Counted from the first letter of the stretch, positions 31,807 to 41,426 are shown. The stretch: DNA of 64,000 bases from UBA6814 sp040753075 (GCA_040753075.1 JBFMHA010000007.1:23187-87186), one strand, 5' to 3'. Numbers and translations are program-made. Notes: generated from the letters alone by a model not told the origin.

Positions 31807-33594
31807 CTAGACGGCCTTCATGTGCGGCGGCCGCGTGGGCGTGGGCTCGCCGGGCTTGAAGACGGAGCCCACCGCGAAGCCGATCTCCCCGGCCAGCTTG
31901 CGGTCCACGCCCAGGAGGATGGTCTCCAGGTAGACCATGAAGGTGATGGCCTTCTCGTACTGCTTGAACAGGTAGTGCAGGGTGTAGGCCACGTTCTTGG
32001 CGTCCTTGCAGGTCTCGAAGCTGCTCATCTCGAAGTTGGCCGGGGAGGCCAGGTGGGCGAGCTGCTTGGTCTTGAACTCGGTCTCGATCTTGTGGATCTT
32101 GTGCAGGTACCAGTAGATCTTCTGGGCCACCCGCTCGGACCGGGACATGACGTCCTTGTCCTTCTTGTTGAACTCCTCCAGGGCGCGGTGGGCCTCGTCC
32201 TGGCTGGCGGTCTGGGCGGAGAGCAGGTTGAAGGCCCGGTCCTTCTTCTTGAGCACCGCGCGCTTGATGAGCCGCTTCTTCACCGAATCCTTGACCTCGC
32301 TCACGGTGAGGTTCAGGACCTCGCCCACCCCGGCGCTGGCGAACTCCGCGCCCACGGTGGCCCCGGTGACGGAGCCGGTCTGCTCCAGGGCCATGCCCAT
32401 GAAGGTCTTGCCCCCCTCCACGTCCTGGATGGAGCCCTCCAGCGGGACCATGACCTCGGTGAGCTTGCCCAGGCCGGTGTCCACGATCTTGGACACCAGG
32501 GGGTTGTCCATGTAGCGCTCCACGTCGGATTCGTCCTTGGCCGGCTTGACCTTGTCCAGGGCGTATTCCTTGGCCATCTCCTTCAAGCTCTTGTCCTGCT
32601 CGGGCGGCTGCCCCACGGTCTGGGCCGAGGTCACGTTCTGGATCAGGGTGTCGGTGCCGCCCAGCTTGTTCCAGGCGGTGAGCCGCTGCGCGTAGAACTG
32701 CATAACCGTGTTGGGGTCCACCTTGGAGGAGATCTGCAGCCCGGGAGTGCGCAACATGCGCAGGTAGTAGTTGCGCATCCGGTCATTGAACTCCTGCTCC
32801 GGCATGGTATAGCAGTCCTTGCCGCACTTCATGTGGTTGCCGGTGTAGTGGACCTGTCGGACCACGTGGGCGAAGATGAGGTCTGCGTAGTCGATGTAGC
32901 GGTCGCGCTCCTTGATGACAGCGTCCAGGGTGATGTTGATGAAGTTGCCCAGCATCTGGGAGTAGTAGTTGAGCTCCAGGAGCCGTTCGTTGAGCTCGCG
33001 GTCCTTGGCCCAGGACTGGCTCGATCCCCTGAGGCCCGGGAACTGCTCGGCGGGCTTCATGTCCGACTTGAAGGCCGAGCTGATGGCGGTCTTCATGTGC
33101 CGGAACTTGTTCCAGCGGCCCTTGTGCCCGCCCTTGAGCATGGCGTGGCGGCGTCCGACCCGGTCCAGCTTGCGCTGGATCTTCATCACCGCGGGCTCGA
33201 TGAGGGAGGGCTCGGTGATCTTGTCGTCGCCGGAGGGATCGTATTCGATGCCCTTGCGCAGCTTGTAGGTCTTGTACTGGTACTTGGCCTCGCCCAGGCC
33301 CTTGGCCACCGCGAAGCCCACCACCACGCCGATGACCGGGCCGATGCCGAAGGTCACCGCGGCGCTGGACACGCCGGCGGCGATGATGGCCGCCGCGGCC
33401 AGAGTCTTGCCCACGCCCACGCCCACGTTGACCACCGTGGTCACCACCTTCTCCTTGAAGTCCGTGGTGAACAGGTAGCCCTGCACCGAGGGCCCGATCT
33501 TGTAGTTGGACATGGCCTTGGTCTTGGCGTCCTCGATGAGCCTCATGGCCCGGTCTTGGAAGTTCGGGTCCAGGTCGGCGACCGGCTGGGGCAT
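31807..33594 (-). CDS. Unrecognised 595-residue protein with a Gly/Ala-rich hydrophobic hairpin
   Basis: No family is recognised. Residues 1-50 are polar. Residues 51-100 form a long Gly/Ala/Val-rich hydrophobic stretch with a central 'GIGPVIG' turn, the look of a membrane-inserting helical hairpin. The remaining ~490 residues are mostly helical, highly charged, and contain 'MKCGKDCY' and two further hydrophobic Ala/Gly patches near 405-430. There is no signal peptide. The ATG at 33594 was preferred to the open frame to 33699. It is the last gene of a minus-strand run after an NTT-like transporter and a cNMP-binding protein, with a 111-base gap. Pore-forming or membrane-remodelling roles are possible but unproven. 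Confidence 0.75.
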   Translation of the reverse strand: MPQPVADLDPNFQDRAMRLIEDAKTKAMSNYKIGPSVQGYLFTTDFKEKVVTTVVNVGVGVGKTLAAAAIIAAGVSSAAVTFGIGPVIGVVVGFAVAKGLGEAKYQYKTYKLRKGIEYDPSGDDKITEPSLIEPAVMKIQRKLDRVGRRHAMLKGGHKGRWNKFRHMKTAISSAFKSDMKPAEQFPGLRGSSQSWAKDRELNERLLELNYYSQMLGNFINITLDAVIKERDRYIDYADLIFAHVVRQVHYTGNHMKCGKDCYTMPEQEFNDRMRNYYLRMLRTPGLQISSKVDPNTVMQFYAQRLTAWNKLGGTDTLIQNVTSAQTVGQPPEQDKSLKEMAKEYALDKVKPAKDESDVERYMDNPLVSKIVDTGLGKLTEVMVPLEGSIQDVEGGKTFMGMALEQTGSVTGATVGAEFASAGVGEVLNLTVSEVKDSVKKRLIKRAVLKKKDRAFNLLSAQTASQDEAHRALEEFNKKDKDVMSRSERVAQKIYWYLHKIHKIETEFKTKQLAHLASPANFEMSSFETCKDAKNVAYTLHYLFKQYEKAITFMVYLETILLGVDRKLAGEIGFAVGSVFKPGEPTPTRPPHMKAV

Positions 33595-33705
33595 GGCGGT
33601 GGCTCCGGTTGAAGTGGCGGGCGGGGGAGTCAGAGGGAATCGTACAAGAGTATGGGAGAAATTGGAAGATAATGCAAACTGCGGCCGGGTGCGCCGCAAG
33701 GTCGC

Positions 33706-34137
33706 TCAACAGGAGTCGTCAGGGGCCGCAGCGCCTTCGCGGTAGCGGCGGCAGAGGAAGCGGATCACGTTCTTGGCCAGCTCCACGTGGCCGGACATGA
33801 GGTCGTAGAGGGCCTCGTGGTCCAGCCGCAGGAGCAGTACGTCCTCCAGCGCCGTGACCGTGGCCGAGCGCAGCTCCGGATCCAGGGCGGCCAGTTCTCC
33901 GAAGACCTCGCGCGGGCCGAGCACGGCCAGCTCCCGGTCCCGGTCGTGCACCCGGACCCGTCCCGCGGCCACCACGTACATGCTCGAGCCGTAGTCGCCC
34001 TTGGCGAACACGTCCTCGCCGGCCGGGATCTCCACCTCCTCGAAGGACGCGGACAGTTCGGCCAGGACGTGGCCGGCCAGCTCGGCGAAGATGTTGACGC
34101 CGGAGAGGAGCAGGACGCGTTCCACGGTGAGCAGCAT
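33706..34137 (-). CDS. Stand-alone cyclic-nucleotide-binding domain protein
   Basis: A 143-residue CAP-type cNMP-binding domain with no DNA-binding or enzymatic domain attached. The beta-barrel and phosphate-binding cassette are visible ('VFAKGDYGSSMYVVAAGRVRV', then 'FGELAALDPELRSATVTA' in type). The cassette has Gly-Glu-Leu, but the usual downstream Arg-Ser/Thr is 'RSAT', which fits cAMP binding. It starts 30 bases after the stop of the NTT-like transporter gene. In related proteins elsewhere a cNMP domain is fused to that transporter's C-terminus, so here it probably acts as a separate regulatory subunit (inference). Confidence 0.87.
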   Translation of the reverse strand: MLLTVERVLLLSGVNIFAELAGHVLAELSASFEEVEIPAGEDVFAKGDYGSSMYVVAAGRVRVHDRDRELAVLGPREVFGELAALDPELRSATVTALEDVLLLRLDHEALYDLMSGHVELAKNVIRFLCRRYREGAAAPDDSC

Positions 34138-34167
34138 GCGCAGGCGACCTCGCGGGGTTTCCGGTGA

Positions 34168-36984
34168 TTACGCCGGTCCGTCCGGCGCGTCAAAGGGGAC
34201 GGGAGGGGCTGGGGGGGCGGAGCGCATCCTGGCCAGGGCGAACTGCCGGGTCTCGGCAAAGGCCGGGTCTCCGGGCAGGTCGGCCTCGCGCACCGCGGCG
34301 CCCAGGGCCGGCTCGGCCAGGAGGCCGGCGGCGTACAGGGCCGCGGTCCGGGTCCAGGCGCCCACCGCGCCGTCGTCCCGGCGCAGCACGCCCGAGACCA
34401 GGCCGGCCGGGGAGGGGATCTTGAGCGGGAAGAGTTGGGCCAGGGCGGCGTGCAGCTTTTCCGGGGAGAGTCCGCGCAGCAGCGGCAGGACGAAGCGCCG
34501 GGCTTCGGGCGGGGTCAGGCTCTCCAGGAGCTCCACCGCGATGGCCCGCTGGTCCCGGGCCGGGTGGCGCAGCCGGGTGCGGGCCTGGGCGACCGCGCCG
34601 GGCGGAGAAAGGAAGGCGAGCAGGGCGAGCATCCTGGCCCTGGCTTCGCCAAGCTCGTCGCCCAGGGCCCGGGCCAGGAGTTCGGTCTCCTCCCGGGCTC
34701 CGGCCGCGGCCTGTCCCGCGGCCAGCCAGGTGGCGGACTTGGCCTCGGCCGCCAGGCGGCCCAGGACCCATTCCCGGCCGTCCTTGCCCGCGGCCTGGTG
34801 TGCCCGGTCCTCCAGCGCCTCCAGCGCCTCCCGGCGCAGGCCGGCGTCGGGGTGCTCCGCCAGCCCCAGCAGGAAGTCCCGGGCCGCGTCCCCGGCCAGG
34901 CGCGCGGCGGCTCGCACCAGGCCGATGCGGGCGGGGCGGTCCAGGCCGGGATCGGCAAAGGCCGAGACGATCTCGGGCAGGGCCTCCGGCCCCATGGCGG
35001 CCAGGGCGCGGACAGCCAGGGCCGCGGTGTCCCGTCGGCCCAGGCCGGCGATGACCCGGAACGCCAGGCGGGGGTTGCCCAGGCGCTCTGCCGCGGCCAG
35101 GGCAGCGGCCCGGACCCGGGGGCTCGCGTCGTCCAGGAGCGGGGCCAGGGGCCGGTAGTACCCGGACTGGCCGATCTCGCCCAGGACCAGGGCCGCGGCC
35201 TCGCGGTCCGCCTCGTCCGGGGACGCCTGCAGGGCCATGAGCCGGCCGCCCGCGGCCAGCACGCCCTCGATGCCCCCGTGCCGGAGCAGGGCCACCATGG
35301 CCCCGCGGGCCACGGTGCGGTCCGGGTCGTCCAGGAACACCAGGAGCCCCTCCAGGGCCTCGGATTCGGCCAGGGCGCCGTAGGCCTTGAGGGCCAGGGC
35401 GGCCACGGCCGGGTCCGGAGGCCGGCGCAGGATCCCGCGCACCGCGGGCAGGGCGTCGGCGGGCCGGAGGGCCTCGATGCGGACCAGCGCCTCCCGCACC
35501 ACCTCGGGCGAGGGGTGGGCCAGGAGACCGGCCAGGGCCGGCCGCAGGGCGTCGGGGTCGTGGCGGGCCAGGATGTCCATGGCCGAGAGCGCCTCCCCCG
35601 GCTTGTCGCTGGCCAGGCCCCGGGCGATGAGGGCCAGGCTCTGCCGGTCCTGGGCCTGTCCGTCGCCGTTGGTCAGGCGACGGGCGCCCAGGGCGGCGAG
35701 CAGCGTCCGGTTGTAGCCCCGACGCACCCCGGCGATGCACAGCAGCCAGATCACGAGCACGCCCATGAGCAGGTAGGTGATGCTGACCGCGTCCAGGACC
35801 AGCAGGGAGCCCCGGGACAGGGCCAGGAGCAGCCCGGCCACCGCCAGCACGGCCACCGGTTCGGCCAGACCCTCCACCGAGGCCTGCGCCGCCAGCCGGC
35901 GTCCCGCGGCCAGGGGCTGGTACAGGACCATGAAGGCCGGCCGGTAGAAGCTGGAGCGGATCACGTAGTCCAGGAGCTTGAGGCTCACCGCCAGCCAGAA
36001 CACCAGGGGGCTGGCCGACGAGGCCCAGGAGGTCGAGGCCGCGACCCCCATGCAGGCCAGGACCAGGGCCCCGGGCAGGAGCACCAGGGAGTTGATCGAG
36101 CCCAGGCCGGTGATGATGCGCCCCGCGGCCACCGCCCGCAGGAGCAGCACCACCGCCGCGGCCAGGGCGTAGAACCAGCCGAAGAACCCGGCCATGTGCT
36201 CGGCATTGGGGGCGTGGGCCTGGGCCTGGGCGTTCAGGATGAGGTCGGTGAGGAAGAGCCCGGCGATGCCCACGGCCCACAGCAGGTGGATACCGGTCAC
36301 GTAGCGGTCGGAGAAGGCCACGCCGAACTGGGGCCCGGGCCGACCGGCGGCCGGGGTCCGCTCCTTTTCCCGGGCCGGGCGCAGGGAGCGGCCGGCCCGG
36401 CCCAGGGCCGCAGTGCAGGCCAGGGCCGCGCCCAGCCAGCCCACGGCCAGCCAGAGCAGGTCCGCCGCGCCCAGAATCCGGGCCAGGGCCGGGGTGGCCA
36501 GGCCGGCCAGGCATACGGCCAGGAATTCCCCCGCGCCCATGAGCCCGAACAGGCGCTTGGCCTGGGCCAGGTCGAACACCGAGTTGGCCAGGCCCCAGAA
36601 GGCCAGGCCCGAGAGGATGTAGGCCACGTCGAACCACACCGCCAGGACCAGGGGCGGCCAGCCCGAGGGATCCCGGGCCAGCCACAGCCGCAGCCCGGCC
36701 AGGCTGACCACGAGCAGGGCCAGGGTTCCCGCGGCCAGGGCCTCGGGGGAGAGGCGGCGTTCGAACAGGGTGAAGAGCAGCCACATGGCCACCGTGCCCA
36801 GGGCCACGCCCACGTAGACATAGGGCAGGTCGCTGGAGGGGTAATGGGAGAGGAACACCGCCCGCGATGCGGCGTAGAGCAGGAGGAGCCCCGCGCCCAG
36901 GCAGAAGGTGGCGGCCGCCCCCAGGGCCAGGGGCCGGCCCTCGCCCGGGCGGATGTCCCAGAGGTTGCTCAGTGTGGCGTGCAT
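34168..36984 (-). CDS. NTT/MFS-like transporter fused to HEAT repeats
   Basis: A 938-residue protein. Residues 20-421 contain about 12 membrane helices resembling the ATP/ADP-translocase (NTT) branch of MFS-type carriers; residues 445-915 are a HEAT-like alpha solenoid of short Ala/Leu-rich repeats ('HPSPEVVREALVRIEAL', 'DASPRVRAAALAAAERL'). NTT-HEAT-cNMP fusions occur in several bacteria; here the cNMP domain is a separate gene 30 bases downstream. Nucleotide exchange is not certain, as many free-living homologues have no known substrate. The frame stays open back to 41265 by GC bias, but the hydrophobic start at 36984 is real. Confidence 0.85.
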   Translation of the reverse strand: MHATLSNLWDIRPGEGRPLALGAAATFCLGAGLLLLYAASRAVFLSHYPSSDLPYVYVGVALGTVAMWLLFTLFERRLSPEALAAGTLALLVVSLAGLRLWLARDPSGWPPLVLAVWFDVAYILSGLAFWGLANSVFDLAQAKRLFGLMGAGEFLAVCLAGLATPALARILGAADLLWLAVGWLGAALACTAALGRAGRSLRPAREKERTPAAGRPGPQFGVAFSDRYVTGIHLLWAVGIAGLFLTDLILNAQAQAHAPNAEHMAGFFGWFYALAAAVVLLLRAVAAGRIITGLGSINSLVLLPGALVLACMGVAASTSWASSASPLVFWLAVSLKLLDYVIRSSFYRPAFMVLYQPLAAGRRLAAQASVEGLAEPVAVLAVAGLLLALSRGSLLVLDAVSITYLLMGVLVIWLLCIAGVRRGYNRTLLAALGARRLTNGDGQAQDRQSLALIARGLASDKPGEALSAMDILARHDPDALRPALAGLLAHPSPEVVREALVRIEALRPADALPAVRGILRRPPDPAVAALALKAYGALAESEALEGLLVFLDDPDRTVARGAMVALLRHGGIEGVLAAGGRLMALQASPDEADREAAALVLGEIGQSGYYRPLAPLLDDASPRVRAAALAAAERLGNPRLAFRVIAGLGRRDTAALAVRALAAMGPEALPEIVSAFADPGLDRPARIGLVRAAARLAGDAARDFLLGLAEHPDAGLRREALEALEDRAHQAAGKDGREWVLGRLAAEAKSATWLAAGQAAAGAREETELLARALGDELGEARARMLALLAFLSPPGAVAQARTRLRHPARDQRAIAVELLESLTPPEARRFVLPLLRGLSPEKLHAALAQLFPLKIPSPAGLVSGVLRRDDGAVGAWTRTAALYAAGLLAEPALGAAVREADLPGDPAFAETRQFALARMRSAPPAPPVPFDAPDGPA

Positions 36985-37197
36985 GGCGACCGGTCCCGGA
37001 CCCGGCGCGCCGGGCCGCGATGCTCCAACTTGGGGCCTAAGCCCCGGGAAAGTCAAGCGGGATTCCGCGGCGGCGGAGCCGTTCGCGGCTCTTTCCGGTT
37101 GACTTGCGTTGCGATTTGGCTTTTCTTTGGACGATAAACAAAGCTGGGCCGTTAGGCCCGTTTTCGCGTCCCCAGCCCTCAACCCCCGGACCGCACC
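36985..37197. promoter_or_regulatory. Divergent promoter region with a short hairpin
   Basis: The 213-base gap separates two divergent transporter genes. On the plus strand TTGACT (37099-37104) is a reasonable -35 box, but the -10 at standard spacing is poor (TTTCTT). GGGCC/GGCCC with loop GTTA (37146-37159) followed by GTTTT forms a small hairpin between the promoter zone and the start at 37198; it could attenuate transcription of the sensor-MFS gene. Confidence 0.35.
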
Positions 37198-39639
37198 ATG
37201 AAAGGGCACGCCGCCACCCGTCTCAAGCTCCTCCTCACCACGCTGGCCATCCTCGTGCTGGCCATGGCCTTCAACGGCGGGCTCTCCGTCTCCTCCCTGG
37301 AGAAGCTCTCCCTGAACTCCCTCATCGCCCGCTACCAGGTGGTGGCCAACGCCTTCCGCTCCCAGGTGGCCCAGTCCATCCGCTACGGCAAGCCCCTGGA
37401 GCGCTTCTTCGGCATCACCCGGATGATGGAGGACGTGCGGGCCGACCTGCCGGACCTGTCCAACATCATGGTGGTCTCCACCGAGGGCGCGGTGCTCTAC
37501 AGCCTGGACGACTCCCGGATCGGGCAGCAGTGGCCGGACCTGGCCGGGCCCGAGGCCAAGACCCTGTCCGCCGGCGGCGGGCACATGGACTACAAGGCCG
37601 GCGACGCCTACTACGTCGAATTCCCCATCGAGGTGCAGGCGCAAGGGGACGAGCCGGCCGCGGTCAAGGGCCTGGTGGTCTTCGCCTTCCCCGCGGACCT
37701 GGTGCAGGCCAAGCTCAAGACCATCATCCTGGAGAACGTGGACGTGCTGGCGTTCATCACCCTGGCCGCGGCCGCGGTGCTCGGGGTGCTGCTCACCTTC
37801 TTCCTGCCCCTGGACCCGGGCCGCTTCTCCAAGGTCCGGCTCTACCTCATCCTGGTGCTGGCCCTGGGCGGGTCGCAGTGCGTCTATTCGTATTACAACG
37901 TGCAGACCTTCCGGGACAACTTCCTGGAGATCACCCGGACCAACACCGAGAAGGTGGCCCGGCTGCTCAAGTCCGACGTGGACTATCTCCTGTCCAAGGG
38001 GTTGTCGGTGGAGCGGCTGAGCAAGATGGACGTGTACATGTCCAAGATCCTGGCCGTGACCCCGGAGATCGCCCAGATGAGCATCATGGGCCAGGACGGC
38101 CGGGTGCTCTACCGGGCCGATGCGAACGGGCCGGTGGCGGTGCGGGCCGGAACCTTCGCCGCTACCGCCGGGGCGGGGGACATCGCCGTCTCGCTCATCA
38201 AGACCTCCAAGGACGGGGCCCACGCCAAGCAGGGCGAACTGCGCGTGGAGCTCTCCCAGAAGGTCATCGCCGAGAAGGTGCGGGAGATCATCCTGGACTC
38301 GGTGACCGTGGGGGTCATCGCCATCCTCTTCCTGCTGGAGCTGGTCATCATCTTCCTCATCTTCCTGCGCGAGCAGACCAGGGGGGCGGCTCCGGCCGCG
38401 GTCTCCGCGGAGGACGACCACCACCGCTACGCCATCATCCGGCCGGTGGCCTTCCTGTTCCTCTTCGCCATGGACATGTGCATCTCCTTCATCCCCCTGC
38501 ACATGGAGCAGATCTACCAGCCCCTGCTCGGCCTGTCCGAGGAGGTGATCATGGGCCTGCCCATCTCGGCGGAGATGTTCTTCGCCGGGGCCATGGTGCT
38601 GGTGTCCGGCGTATGGACCGACCGCCGGGGCTGGTTCGAGCCCTTCTTCGCTGGCGCGTTCCTGGCCTGCGCGGGCTACGTGTATTCCGGCCTGGCCCCG
38701 AACGCGCTCCAGTTCATCATGGCCCGGGGCCTGGTGGGCGCGGGCTACGGCCTGGCCCTCATGGCCACCGAGGGCTTCGTGGTGGACAACACCGGATCCC
38801 GCAACCGGGCCCAGGGCATCACCCACCTCTTCGCCGGGGTGTACGCCGGCAGCCTGTGCGGCGGGGCGGCCGGCGCCATGCTGGCCGACCGCCTGGGCTT
38901 CCGGCCGGTGTTCCTGGCCTCGGCCGTGCTCATGCTGCTGATGCTGGCGGTGGTCTTCCTGGTGCTGCGCGGCTCCTTCCACCGCCCAAAGCGGGACGCC
39001 AGCGAACCCGCGCCCGCCATCTCCGCGGCCCAGGTCCGCAAGTTCCTGTTCAACCGCAACGTGCTCGGGCTCATCATCATGAACATCATGCCCGGCGCGC
39101 TCATCCTGGTGGGCTTCATCAACTTCCTCATCCCGGTGTACCTGAACCGCATCGGCACCAACCAGTCGGACATCGGCCGGGTGCTCATGATCTACGGGGT
39201 GTGCCTCATCTATATGGCCCCCAGCATCAGCCGATTCGTGGACCGCTCCCAAAACAAGAAGATCTTCATCTTCCTGTCCGGGGTCATCGGCGCCCTGGCG
39301 CTCACCGGCTACTTCTTCCAGGGCGGGCTCCTGGTCACCGGCCTGGCCGCGCTCATGCTGGGCGTGTCCTCCAGCCTGGGCTTCGCGGCCCAGAACGCCT
39401 TCGCCCTGAACCTCAAGGTGACCCACGAGGTCGGGCACGGGGTGGCCATGGGCTTGTCCAACGCCCTGGAGCGCATCGGCCAGGTGCTGGGACCCCTGGC
39501 CCTGGGCTGGATCATCGTGTCCCTGGGCATGGAGAAGGGCATCGCCTCGGCCGGCGTGCTCTACCTGTCGGTGTCCCTGCTCTTCCTGTTCATGGTCCGG
39601 GAGAAGGGCGCGGTCGTCACCACGGACGAGAAGCACTAG
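37198..39639 (+). CDS. Sensor-MFS fusion protein with two periplasmic Cache-like domains
   Basis: An 813-residue membrane protein. TM1 (9-27), a first periplasmic sensor-like domain (28-180), TM2 (182-204), TM3 (213-229), a second sensor-like domain (230-365), TM4 (368-390), then a full MFS transporter module (about 410-800). Both extracytoplasmic domains have the PAS/Cache pattern ('NIMVVSTEGAVLYS', 'SIMGQDGRVLYR'). The MFS half has 'GVWTDRRGWFEPF' at the loop 2-3 position. A transporter gated or informed by its own ligand sensors is implied, but the substrate is unknown. It is followed after 12 bases by the 527-residue orphan gene. Confidence 0.87.
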   Translation: MKGHAATRLKLLLTTLAILVLAMAFNGGLSVSSLEKLSLNSLIARYQVVANAFRSQVAQSIRYGKPLERFFGITRMMEDVRADLPDLSNIMVVSTEGAVLYSLDDSRIGQQWPDLAGPEAKTLSAGGGHMDYKAGDAYYVEFPIEVQAQGDEPAAVKGLVVFAFPADLVQAKLKTIILENVDVLAFITLAAAAVLGVLLTFFLPLDPGRFSKVRLYLILVLALGGSQCVYSYYNVQTFRDNFLEITRTNTEKVARLLKSDVDYLLSKGLSVERLSKMDVYMSKILAVTPEIAQMSIMGQDGRVLYRADANGPVAVRAGTFAATAGAGDIAVSLIKTSKDGAHAKQGELRVELSQKVIAEKVREIILDSVTVGVIAILFLLELVIIFLIFLREQTRGAAPAAVSAEDDHHRYAIIRPVAFLFLFAMDMCISFIPLHMEQIYQPLLGLSEEVIMGLPISAEMFFAGAMVLVSGVWTDRRGWFEPFFAGAFLACAGYVYSGLAPNALQFIMARGLVGAGYGLALMATEGFVVDNTGSRNRAQGITHLFAGVYAGSLCGGAAGAMLADRLGFRPVFLASAVLMLLMLAVVFLVLRGSFHRPKRDASEPAPAISAAQVRKFLFNRNVLGLIIMNIMPGALILVGFINFLIPVYLNRIGTNQSDIGRVLMIYGVCLIYMAPSISRFVDRSQNKKIFIFLSGVIGALALTGYFFQGGLLVTGLAALMLGVSSSLGFAAQNAFALNLKVTHEVGHGVAMGLSNALERIGQVLGPLALGWIIVSLGMEKGIASAGVLYLSVSLLFLFMVREKGAVVTTDEKH

Positions 39640-39651
39640 GCCGCATCCGGC

Positions 39652-41235
39652 ATGGACCGCGCCGCAGCCATGCTGGGCCGGGTGCTGGCGGTCCTGCCCG
39701 GGACCGCGGCCGCAGTCCGGGAGCACGGCCGCGAGCGCCTGGCGGACTACGCCGCCGCTCTCCTGGCCCCCGCCGGGCCGGGCCTGCAGTCCCGCGACGA
39801 CCTCCTGGACGAGGCCGGGGCCGAGGCCCGGCGACTGCTCGGGCCGGATGCCGCCCAGGCCCTGGTCCGCGCCCTGGACGTCCATCCCGCGGTCCTCACC
39901 GCCAACCACCATGGCGCGGATTTCCTGGCCCAGTCCGTCCAGGGCACCCTGCTCACGGCCCTGCCCGCCCTGCTCGGGGACGCATCCGGCCGTGCCGTGC
40001 CGGTGCTGGCCTGCGGCGCGGTGCCCCTGGGCAGCTTCACCTTTCCCCGGGGCGTCCTGCTCGCCCGGCGGCCGGCCCCGGGCCCGGAGGATGATTCCCG
40101 GGCCTGGCCGGCCGGACTCAAGGTCCCGCTCTTCCCCTGGAAGTACCGGTACACCCAGGTCCTGGCCGCGCCTCCCCTGACCCGGGAGCAGTTGGTCCGG
40201 GCCAGGTCCGCGGCCGCGGGCCTGTTTCAGGCCGGGAGCATCGGCCGGGCCGAGGCCCGGGCGCTGGACGTCATCCTCGCCGAGGACTACGGCCACCCGG
40301 CGGTGCTGTCCTTGCCCTGCTATTCGGACCAGGCCGCGGTGCTCAACTCCCGGCTCTGGGGCCGGCTGTTCCGGGACCCGGAGGCGGGCAACGGCTCCCG
40401 CCTGGTCTACCTGGAGCTGGAGCGCCTGGCCGCCCGGCTCCTGGCCCGTGACCTGGCCGACCCGCGCAGCCTGTTCCATGCGGTGCTCCTGGACCCCGGG
40501 CTGCGGGGCGCGGTGCTGGAGTCCCTGGACCGGGCCGTGGGCTGCTGGGATCTGGAGCGGCTGGCCGGGCTGGCGGCCGGGAAGGGGAACGGGCAGGGCG
40601 CCGACGCCTTGCGCGGCAGCGGTACGGCGTTTTTCTGGGGCCGGGACGGCAAGGGCCGCAAGGTTCCCCTGCATCTGGCCCGGGAGGCGGGGCGGACCTG
40701 GCTGCGCGGCCGGGGCCTGGGGGAGGAGGCGGTGGAGGTGGAGCTGGCCGCGGAGTCCCTCGTCGCGGCCCTGGCCGCGGGCCGCATCCTTCCCGGGCTG
40801 TTCGCGGCCTACGGCTGTCTGGCCCTGGCCAGGGGGGTGCGCTGCCTGGGCGGGGTGTACCAGGCCGACTACCTGCCCACCATGCGGCGGGGCCTGGCCG
40901 CGGCCCTGGCCTCTGTCGGGGACGCCGAGCGCTCCCGGGCGGTGGCCGCGGCCCCGGCCGGGGAGTTGGCCGCCGGGCCGGAATTCCTGTTCTCCCGTTT
41001 CGCCGAAGGCAGCCTGTACCCGGCCGGGCCGGTGGAGATCCTGGCCGCGGGCGGGCTGGCCCGCGCCATGGTCGAACAGTGCGGGGCCATGACCCTGGAG
41101 GAGGCCCTGCGCGCCGGGCTGGCCGAACTCTACGCCGAGTTCACGCCCCTGCCCGAGCGCGACCAGGACTGGCGCGCGGTTGCGGCCCCGGCCTCCGGTC
41201 CCGGCGGGCCGGCCATCCTGGACATCCCCGCGTAA
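39652..41235 (+). CDS. Unrecognised 527-residue soluble protein
   Basis: A soluble, Ala/Leu/Gly-rich protein without signal peptide or membrane helices. Conserved-looking stretches include 'LTANHHGADFLAQSVQGTLL', 'CGAVPLGSFTFPRG', 'PLFPWKYRYTQVL' and 'FFWGRDGKGRKVPL'. The His-His in the first and the ordered polar motifs suggest an enzyme. It starts 12 bases after the sensor-MFS gene, so the two are probably one operon and this protein may act on the transported compound (inference). The Shine-Dalgarno is weak. No family is recognised. Confidence 0.78.
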   Translation: MDRAAAMLGRVLAVLPGTAAAVREHGRERLADYAAALLAPAGPGLQSRDDLLDEAGAEARRLLGPDAAQALVRALDVHPAVLTANHHGADFLAQSVQGTLLTALPALLGDASGRAVPVLACGAVPLGSFTFPRGVLLARRPAPGPEDDSRAWPAGLKVPLFPWKYRYTQVLAAPPLTREQLVRARSAAAGLFQAGSIGRAEARALDVILAEDYGHPAVLSLPCYSDQAAVLNSRLWGRLFRDPEAGNGSRLVYLELERLAARLLARDLADPRSLFHAVLLDPGLRGAVLESLDRAVGCWDLERLAGLAAGKGNGQGADALRGSGTAFFWGRDGKGRKVPLHLAREAGRTWLRGRGLGEEAVEVELAAESLVAALAAGRILPGLFAAYGCLALARGVRCLGGVYQADYLPTMRRGLAAALASVGDAERSRAVAAAPAGELAAGPEFLFSRFAEGSLYPAGPVEILAAGGLARAMVEQCGAMTLEEALRAGLAELYAEFTPLPERDQDWRAVAAPASGPGGPAILDIPA

Positions 41236-41426
41236 AGCCCTTCCGGGTATTCCGGCAAGGCGCATGCGCTGCGCCCCGGACGCTGACGCAGGTCAGGGAG
41301 AAGGCACGGCCGGGAATGCAACGGCGAGCCTTTGCATTCTCGGAAGAAAACTCTTCTTGAGTTCGCGGTTGCATCTCGGAATCGGCCCGTCCGGGCTTCC
41401 CGAACTCCCGCGAAGAACCTGGAAAC

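Noticed and set aside
34435..37137. A 900-codon plus-strand frame
   Set aside because: Low-complexity Gln/Gly/Ala/Arg sequence antisense to the NTT-HEAT gene; no start signal or family features.
34168..41265. One open frame of 2365 codons on the minus strand
   Set aside because: Only 34168-36984 has transporter and HEAT features. The rest runs antisense to the sensor-MFS and 527-residue genes and is open only because of the high GC and strong codon bias.
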